A program made the translations under genes and the position numbers. From Polytrichum commune (Eukaryota > Streptophyta > Polytrichopsida > Polytrichales > Polytrichaceae): 64,000 bases of DNA. The notes below the pieces were generated by a model. It had not been told where the DNA came from and ran no database searches. It saw only the letters and a program-made list of their open reading frames with translations. The DNA lies in contig OX485804.1 of assembly GCA_950295325.1 (NCBI GenBank), forward strand, positions 47,430,001 through 47,494,000, written 5' to 3'. The stretch's first letter is position 1. Each line of letters starts with the position of its first letter. Of the stretch, positions 56,649 through 64,000 are shown one piece after another.

Positions 56649-57219
56649 TTTATGCCTTATATGATTGTGTGACATAGATAATTATTAGGTTATGCTCTTA
56701 TTCACCTCATGTATGTTACTAACCCTCTCTTTGGATTTGGTTGGTGGCATGGGCACAGGTGAGGCAAACCCTTCACAACCTTGACGGAATCATTAGGTTT
56801 CCTATTTCAGCTTCTTTCAAAAATAATATGTGTATAAGGCTTAGGTATTCTATAATGATGAAGAATACTTAGCATGATGTGATATGAGAGTGAACTTTGA
56901 GAGCATAGCTTAGACATAGTCTCCATACTTTAAAAAGAAAATTTGACTTTGAAAGCCTTGGGATTTGGGACACCAATATCTAATAAAATCTTAGGTGATT
57001 GAGTGCTCAAGGTTTTTAACGTCTAAGACAACCACCAAGATGAAGTAGTGGCAAAAGCATTGTGATAGATATGCAATAGTATAGTCTTGAGGAATGGTCC
57101 CACCCACCCTCCCAAGTTTTGCTAAGGTACATGGATATGTAGAAGAATGGTTTGGCCTCTGAATAAGAGGATGTAATATGAACGGTTTATGCTTGAAAAT
57201 AAGCTTAGACTTATTCAAG

Positions 57220-57259
<40 letters not shown>

Positions 57260-59660
57260 TTGTGAGAGGAGGTGTAGGCTTAGATGCTTATGAGTTACAT
57301 ATGGGGGATGAAAAAGTTTGCAACAACTTTATTAATAAACCCTTTTTAAATCACCAATCTACTCCAATTATTAATATAATTTTGTCATCACTAGATAAAC
57401 CAAATGAGAAACATTTCCTTGAAGAAGAATGGGAAGATGCTATGTTTTCTTCCAATACGGTATTCCTCATATGCAAAGCTTGCTAAAACAAACTAGACTA
57501 ATGGAGAGCTTGGGAATGAGGCCAAAGTGAGGTGGGACTTGTTACATATATGCCTTCATTATAATGACTATGGGCAATCAATGCGTAATGTGACTAAGCT
57601 AATGCCCCAATTAATCCCAAGATATGGTAGATTATTCTAAAGCACTCGTCCAAGATTGTCAACAACTCCAACGACTGTTGACATGGTCAATTGACTACTA
57701 CCCAACATTCATCCAAACAGTTGACTGCACTGAAGCAGTCGTCTATGCAAGTTCACTACCTCTGAGCACCCGACCATTAAATCGATTGCTAAACCCTAAC
57801 TCCCAATACTCCCAATACTCACACACATAACGCCATACAATATTATGTGTCATGCCCATAAAGAGCCCGGCCTAATTCCTAGTGATTTTGAGGACCTTGT
57901 ATGCCTTGCATACATTGCTGAAAATCATTTGTAGTTTGGTCAATCCATAGAGTTGCTATGGCTGGGATTGGAGTGACAAAGGCAACGTGTAGTTTGTTCT
58001 TAAATATGTATTACAATCACTGATGCACGTGGGGCTTATTGGATGAAGCAAATGAGTTTACACCCGAAGGGATTGTGAAGAACACTCAAAATGAAGACGC
58101 ATTGGCAATGCGTTATGACATATTCAAACATTTAATGAATTCTATTGGGTCCGACTACCAAGGAGAAAGGTTGATTGCTAGCATGGTTACTTGAGATCCC
58201 AAGAGAGACCAGCATGCCACATCGATGACAAGGAGAACAAATTTCCATGGCATTTGTTGAGGACCTTTGAGACATTTCCAAGAAAGGAAAATATCAAACA
58301 TATTTCCACAAAAACTACAGTACCTTGTGGTGGTTCTACAAAACCATAGAACATTCCATGGCTTTCCAATCCACTAAAGGTTCAACCAATGCACTGCACA
58401 CCAAAACGATTATTAGGTTTATAGAGAGTACAAGCTTAGTCGTACCACTCTTGTGGGAGTATAGTACGTAGACCATACTTAAACATATGCTTATGTGCAT
58501 TGGAATGTAGGTGATATACACTACATGATTACAAGTATACAATGAATGCATATATGATTATTTCATAAAATTTTAATTGGACGAATATGTCAATCGTTAT
58601 AAAAATACTCATGTTCACTTGTTACATCTGCCTCATTTTCAAACTAATTTGATCCAAGCATGAACTTTTGTGCATTCGAAGTAGAGTCCATGAATTCATT
58701 ACATGTGTTGTAAGACATGACTCGAGAACAAATTATAATGAGCAGTGACAAAGTGACATCAATCTCAAAAGTAATAGTGAGCACAAAATCGCTTATAAAT
58801 TATGGAAAAATATTATGCAAACATTATGTATAATTGAATCAAAGATACTGCGTCATAGTCCTAGGCCATGATACCCAAATACATAATCACATCTGGAGTT
58901 TGTATCCAATGGTATGAGAGGCATGCGACTAGAGCACGCACCGCTTAGATTTTGTGCTCAAAGGGTTTGGCGCCTCGCCTCGCCCCTACTTTCATTGAGG
59001 GCCTAAAACTCCGTTGTTTTTGCCTCCCTAGCCACTTGGGAACGAGAGCACGTGAGGTTTCAATGGCCAACCTTGGCAATTAGGAATGATGGAGGATATT
59101 TTACATGTTAGGGCTATTGGCTCTGCCTGAACATCCAGAAGCCCATTGACGTATTTCCACTTGTTTTACCTGACATAAATTGATAACTCATTGAACAACA
59201 TCTCTTGGGTGACGTTTGTTTACCTATTTGCATCAGCATGAACATTTTCAACGTCCAACATGTGTTCGATATCCCAAATCATTGTCTCACTTAGAACCGG
59301 GTCGTGGCAATGTCCCCACGGTCACATTGCCATTGAGTCATAAATGTAAGATTGGCGGTGTGGCCCGTGTGGGCTTTTGACAAACTACCCTATATTGCCA
59401 ACATGGCCTCCCATAGTTCAGTACAAAAATGCTCTCTTGCCACATCCTTGGGGTGTAGTATGAAGGCAAAACTCATGCGCCACCCTTATGATGTAATCGG
59501 TTGTGAGATTCGTCGGATAACCTTAGGGATCCTCAATGTATTGTGGTGCTTGCCTATTGTCAACAATAAATAATGTATTCTACGGGCGGTACACCATGGG
59601 TTTTATTGTACTCATACTCTGGAGGCATTCCTCATCACATATCAAATTGCTCGTATAACT
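56649..59660. other. Unassigned intergenic sequence
   Basis: No supported gene. It holds a (TC)n tract at about 57221-57254. The + strand frame at 57178-57486 starts as a Ser-Leu translation of that repeat and then shows no known domain (DEKVCNNFINKPFLNHQ). Other frames are short and featureless. Confidence 0.4.
57221..57254. repeat. (TC)n microsatellite
   Basis: About 17 uninterrupted TC dinucleotides. No SINE tail sequence adjoins it, unlike the (GA)n tract at 9773. Confidence 0.95.
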
Positions 59661-59668
59661 TGCAATCA

Positions 59669-60076
59669 CGGGGAGGTCACTTCATTGTCAAGTTGACACC
59701 ACGTGTGGACAAAGTTTGCTACCCCTATATTACATGCCATATATAATTTTAAAAATTATGATATTTTTTCTACATATACATAACCATTGATAGTATCTTT
59801 TGAATATATTTTTTGAAATTTTTAGTCATCTTTAATTTTTTTAGTAGTTTTTTTAGTTAAATTCTATGTCATTCTAGTTAGAAACGGTATGTTTTATGAA
59901 AAAAACAAATCATCAAATTTAGTTACCACTTTTAACTATGTCATAGGTACTGTGTATATCTACTCATGAGAAAAATTTGATAAAAATTTGACCCATTTTG
60001 GTGGTGCAACTTACCAAAAGAAGATTTTTTTGGTCGCACGTGGTGTTCAACTTGACAATGGAGTGACCTCCCCGTG
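59669..60076. mobile_element. hAT-like MITE, copy 2, perfect 8-bp TSD
   Basis: A 408-bp element with the same CACGGGGAGGTCACT ends as the copy at 11880-12288 and inverted relative to it. It is flanked by the 8-bp duplication CTTGCAAT (59661-59668 and 60077-60084). The two copies align end to end with scattered substitutions and small indels in A/T runs. Different TSDs prove independent insertions. Confidence 0.92.
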
Positions 60077-60084
60077 CTTGCAAT

Positions 60085-61340
60085 GGAAAAAGGCTTTGCT
60101 AGCTTGAAAGACAACAATGTGTTTGCATCGTGTGAAGCAACAAATAATTTAGATGAACATATGACCAAGTGAGCAAATGATCCACACATCTTTAGGTCCC
60201 CAAGGTTTAGTACATATGCCACAAAAAGTCCCATCCTTGATCCATGTGGGGATGTATGGCCACAGTAAGGCCGCTGTAGGTATCATAGTGTGAGATGATA
60301 CCACAAACCGCCCACTATAATTCATCTTTGGGTTTCGCATTTCAATCAATGCTATATCATGTTTCTCATTGACTGGAAGCCCAATGGGGTACATGAAGTC
60401 CATGGGCGTCCACGAGGTGAATAGAAGTCGACGCATTAGAAAAGGAAAAGGTTGGGGGGGGGGGCGTCAAACAAGCATCAGAGACCCTCAATTGGTGAGT
60501 GAATATGAAATGCCTCTTACTAATTAGATTTCCGCTCAGGGGCCCAGGCAACCAATAATTCCATAAGTAGATCTCGTTAAAGCGGGGAAATTGAAAGGTT
60601 AAGACCATTAGACTATTTAGACTATTCGCAAGAGTCGATCTCCCCAATTATTTGTTTGGTGGGACATGCCACATATTTAATTAATGATTATTTTGTCTTG
60701 AATTTATGCTTGGCACGTGACATGCCACAAAGTACAAGAAAGAAAGTACATCTGAGTAGTTTTTTTTTAGGGAGAGGAACATTTAATAAAAAATCTCCAA
60801 ACTCGAGGCCCACTACTATAACATTTATTCCTCTAACAAAGCATTTCATTGTTAGCATGGATTCCAAATTTTCTCAACTTTGTCCATCAATGCCCTCTTG
60901 CGTATTGCACACATGAGGGAGGTGTTGAAGTTACAATATTGGGTTGCTCATAGTCATAGGATTGTGATTATTAGTTGTATAAGAATGAATAAGGTTGAAT
61001 AAACTTGTGTGGTTTATGGGAAGTGAGAGTTGAGATATCTCGTATGTATTGTATGAACCAAACAAGAATAATGCAATGAAGAGCAAGATAATGGGTGCAG
61101 TGATCATCTCACTCCAAGTATTGTTCATATGCCTTTGTGTATGTGTATTTTTTATGCAATTTAATATCTAGTTATATTGTGCTTCAATAGGTTATAAGCC
61201 CACTTATGCAAGTTCTAGAGTTAGAGATTTGGTTGTTTATGGGTTTGGGAATGGATCTTGAGTGTTTGTAGTGTTTGGAAGAGGGTTTGGAATGCTTCAT
61301 GTTGGAGGTGCCTTGGTGTACATTTGGGGCATTGGTTAGT
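60085..61340. other. Unassigned intergenic sequence
   Basis: No supported gene. It holds a G-run near 60455-60465 and an ordinary AT-rich remainder. Confidence 0.4.
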
Positions 61341-61960
61341 GCTTGGAGGTTTGGAGGTTTGGAGGTTTGAAAAATTATGCATTGGTAGTAAGAGGTCCAG
61401 ATGGAAAGGTGAATGTAAAGGGACTACGTAAAAACAAATTGTGCGAAATTGACTTTACCAAGGTGCATGGAGCAAATGTGGTCAATTTTGCACAAGCATT
61501 GAAGAAATACGGTGCACGTAAACTTAGGCATTTGAATGTGAAGAGTGGTCATGCACTTCTAAGCATGGTGAGTGGTATGAACCTTGACAAAATTCTTTGT
61601 CAATTTTTGAAGTATTTATTAAGGATAAACAACATAGAACATCATTTCCTAATGATGAAGGCAAACAAACAACTAAGCCTTTGAAGATTGTCCAATTAGA
61701 CGTGTGTCCGCATGAAAGATGTTGTGTTCATGGAAGATAGTAGGAGTACAAAAAATAATTTGGAAATACATCTAAGTGGGAGAAATGAGGATCCTGTGGT
61801 GGTTGAGATGAATGAATATTTTGAATCACTTGTACTAGGTGGTGGTGAAGATTTTGAGGAATATGAGGAGCAAGTGCGATATTACCAAATTATAATTCAA
61901 GAGTTAGGGAATGACCAACAAGTATATGATGTTCTTCAACTAGGAACTAGTATAGTGTGT
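61341..61960 (+). pseudogene. Ty1/copia pol relic with internal deletion
   Basis: The frame KNKLCEIDFTKVHGANVVNF, then YGARKLRHLNVKSGHALLSM, resembles the copia GAG-pre-integrase region ('LWHxRLGHLN…'). In another register QHRTSFP and PLKIVQLDVCP correspond to the following zinc-binding/integrase start. The sequence then jumps to MKDVVFMEDSRSTKNN, which resembles the 'SRDVVFxE' block that normally follows the integrase, so the integrase core is deleted. No RT or LTR is recognised. It ends at a SINE tail. Confidence 0.65.
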
Positions 61961-62107
61961 CAGATAGATAGAAACTCCGGTCCCTTTTAGGGGCCGGCGT
62001 GAATGGAGTGTCCGTTCGTAATGCCAACAACCCGATGCCCACAAGACATGGGGAAGCTGGGACAAAACTACTCTCCTCTTTCGAGGATGGACACTATAGT
62101 AACCGAG
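61961..62107 (-). mobile_element. 5'-truncated SINE (tail copy)
   Basis: On the - strand this reads actatagtgtccatcctcg…cgaacggacactccattcacgccggcc…gaccggagttt followed by a (TATC)n-type tail, matching the 3' 135 bp of the SINE at 9773-10149. The tRNA-like head is absent. Confidence 0.8.
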
Positions 62108-62174
62108 AAACAAATAACGTGGGCCGATCATGGCCCACGGCGGTGCATGCCTTTTAGGTATAATTAGTGTTTTT

Positions 62175-62395
62175 GTTATGAGAGTGAACGCCAAGTCATG
62201 ATTCCTCGGTTGGTTGTGGGAGGATGTTTGAGTTAAGACGTTCCGGGTTCGATTTCAGTCGAGTCCGTATGATCGTCTAAAATGTAACGCGTGACTTGGT
62301 GCTGCAAGTGAGTAAAAAGCAGGAATTTGTACCAACCAACCGGCACCAATCCCTCATTCTGAGCTGTAAATAGATACTAAATATTATATATATAT
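62175..62395 (+). mobile_element. Second SINE-like element, (TA)n tail
   Basis: The string ttcctcggttggttgtgggagg could be a degenerate A box, and ccgggttcgatttcagtc is a good B box about 40 bp downstream, together resembling a tRNA-derived pol III promoter. About 150 bp of unrelated body follows, then a (TA)n tail at about 62384-62400. No TSD was found. It meets the 3' end of the - strand LINE tail-to-tail at the same (TA)n tract. Family distinct from the SINE at 9773. Confidence 0.5.
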
Positions 62396-62400
62396 ATATA

Positions 62401-63888
62401 TTTTGGTGGGTTTTATGGAGGGTCTAAGTTTTGGGGGAGCGGTTGGTGGTTTTCAATTCTCCTCTTATGGAGGAGGATGGACATGGCATATTGTATTGCA
62501 ATGGTATTAATGTTTTTAAAGGTATTTTTGATGGTAACCAGGGGTATTTTGAGATTTTCTTCTAGTATTTTCATAGATGGGATGTGGGCCGTAGCTCGGG
62601 CCCCAGCTGTGATGACAATAAGTGGTTCGATTTTCCATCCTCTGGAAGCAATACTATCAATCAAAGGTTTGTATTTGTTGTTTTTTGCTTCTATTGTTTA
62701 TGGGGAAAATCTGTCGTTACAATATGTGAATTCAATAAATTGTATGGTGAGGTTAGGGTCAATGTCAATGGGAGGGTCATTTTGATATGGTAATCCTTTA
62801 ACGCAGAGTATATCAGGTCGAAATCTTGCGTTGCAATGACATCTTTGTGTGTTACATGTACAGGGGAGTAGCCAATTGGGGACTGTATTTTCTTGGGGGT
62901 TATTATTGAAGGTACCGGCATTCATGAGAGTAAAACATCGGGATTTTTCGGACGAGATTAGAAGCTTCCTAATTTCTCCGACTGCTTTGTTATGTCTTTT
63001 AATTCGTAGTGAGTGTATATGTTGTTGGTTGCATTTCAGTAGAACATGTAGCCAAGTGTCTGGATCGTTTGAATTGCATATAGGGCATGTGATAGAGGGG
63101 TACCTCTGGTGACCGAAGAACATTTGTTTTCTAGCATTACCCATGTATGTTCCTGTACGGAATTTAATAAGGCATGATTTTTGTTTGTCTGTGATTAAGG
63201 GATTTGTCCAGAATTCGTTGGACAGTTCTTTGTCAATGTCTCTATTTTCTGTCCATTTACACGTGTTGGGGGTTTGTGTGGCCATGATTGCTATATTGGT
63301 TTCCCTATCATATTTTTTAATTTGTTTTTCTAAAAATCTTACTGGGCCTTTGTCTGGGACGTCTGCCATCGAGGCCCAGACGTCCTTTTGGTAATAGTAC
63401 GGGATGGCGTGGGCATGTTCGTATGGGTGGATGGCAATTCTGTGTTCTAATTCTAACCCGGCTTTTGCTAGTTTATCCGCTTTTTCATTACCGTCAATGT
63501 TGACGTGTGCTCTGACTTTGTATAGCGTGATTGGCTGTGTACGGTCTTGGAGGATTTTTACCATGGAGTTGAGTGTGGTTTGGTCGGGGTGACTATTGTG
63601 GAGAGTGGGGTGTTTAATTTGTGTATTGAGTAGGTATAATACGTTTAGACTGTCTGTGAATATGTATGCGGGTTCATTAGGGAATTTTGTATTGATGATT
63701 CTTAGTGTTTTGTGTATAGCCATCATTTCTGCATGTAGTATGTTTTGATGCCCATGGAGTCTTTTGGCGATATTTAAGCCTTTGGGGCTATAGATACCGT
63801 ATCCAGCTCTTTCTCTTCTCCATACCCCAAGGGCAATTTCTTTGGGTTTTATAAAGGATCCGTCCGTGTAGTTATAGTGTGTCACTGT
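62401..63888 (-). pseudogene. 5'-truncated LINE with RNase H and CCHC domains
   Basis: The frame, read from 63963, contains RNase H (YTDGS Asp34, HAEM Glu79, FTDS Asp104, RAHVNIDGNEKAD Asp163), whose D-E-D-D residues are all present; this enzyme removes RNA from the RNA/DNA hybrid. A zinc finger follows (CPIC-x9-H-x4-C in CPICNSNDPDTWLHVLLKC), then LLPCTCNTQRCHCNA and QFIEFTYCND. A TAA at 62698-62700 interrupts, but the same frame continues with LIDSIASRGWKIEPLIVITA to a stop at 62413-62415, just before a (TA)n tail. Endonuclease and RT are missing. LINE homology ends near 63888, where a SINE tail in the opposite direction begins, so the first 30-odd codons of the open frame (MSMTRCPLDKG…) are not LINE. 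Confidence 0.85.
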
Positions 63889-64000
63889 AGTGCCCATCCT
63901 CGAAAGGGGAGAGTAGTATTGCCCCAATGTCCCCTTGTCCAGTGGGCATCGGGTCATTGACATTACGAACGGACATTTTATTCACGCCGGCCCCTTGCTA
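63885..64000 (+). mobile_element. SINE tail copy running off the window
   Basis: The + strand reads tatagtgtgtcactgtagtg…cgaacggacattttattcacgccggccccttgcta and then the window ends, matching the 3' part of the SINE at 9773-10149 up to about 15 bp before its terminus. It abuts the truncated LINE head-on. Confidence 0.75.

Noticed and set aside
57178-57486. 102-codon frame with an LSLSLS stretch
   Set aside because: The start is a translated (TC)n microsatellite and the rest shows no known domain.
62200-62270. Possible tRNA gene on the + strand
   Set aside because: A good B box but no acceptor-stem pairing seen; better explained as a tRNA-derived SINE head.

Overview
This is nuclear DNA of a land plant with a large, repeat-dense genome. 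The evidence is a Raf-like C-group MAPKKK of a plant-specific subfamily, a Ty3/gypsy element primed by plant tRNA-Asp, fragments of a plant-type BiP/Hsp70 gene, and copia, CACTA, hAT, Harbinger-like and pogo-like remnants. I cannot name the species; a seed-free vascular plant or another big-genome plant would fit. There are no rRNA genes, no canonical tRNA genes and no CRISPR array. Only one host protein-coding gene can be supported, the kinase at 48945-50147. Almost everything else recognisable is mobile DNA, often nested, with clean target-site duplications (TSDs). || Layout. 1-8 kb: an old LINE on the + strand (about 2690-7835, endonuclease then reverse transcriptase then C-terminal domain), split by a 2.5-kb solo LTR (3101-5595). 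8-17.2 kb: small DNA transposons, including a TA-flanked MITE family (8249-8467, 16951-17176), a Harbinger-like MITE with TSD TAA (8594-8955), a hAT-like MITE with a perfect 8-bp TSD (11880-12288; second copy 59669-60076) and another TA-flanked MITE (14950-15203). A full-length tRNA-derived SINE with a 10-bp TSD lies at 9773-10149. 19.1-19.8 kb: a pogo-like deletion derivative that keeps a CENP-B-type helix-turn-helix remnant. 22570-42273: a CACTA element (TSD CTC) that was later invaded at 26318-40906 by a 14.6-kb Ty3/gypsy element (TSD GTCCT). 46.3-52.3 kb: the host gene island with the kinase. 52311-56646: a TA-flanked transposon whose 597-codon transposase frame is interrupted only by four stops explicable as C-to-T changes; its 3' half carries BiP/Hsp70 fragments and a possible HMA-domain fragment. 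57-64 kb: a hAT MITE, a copia relic, SINE pieces and the 3' end of a LINE with an RNase H domain on the - strand. || The strongest candidate for something undescribed is the Ty3/gypsy element. Besides gag-protease and RT-RNaseH-integrase it has two unrecognised ORFs before gag and two after pol (563 and 386 aa), all in the same sense. Its LTRs and 3' region are crowded with a degenerate motif of the type GGCGATAGCC / CTATTGCC. Its two LTRs look identical apart from one 20-bp unit, so it inserted recently. The second candidate is the transposon at 52-57 kb that has captured host gene fragments.
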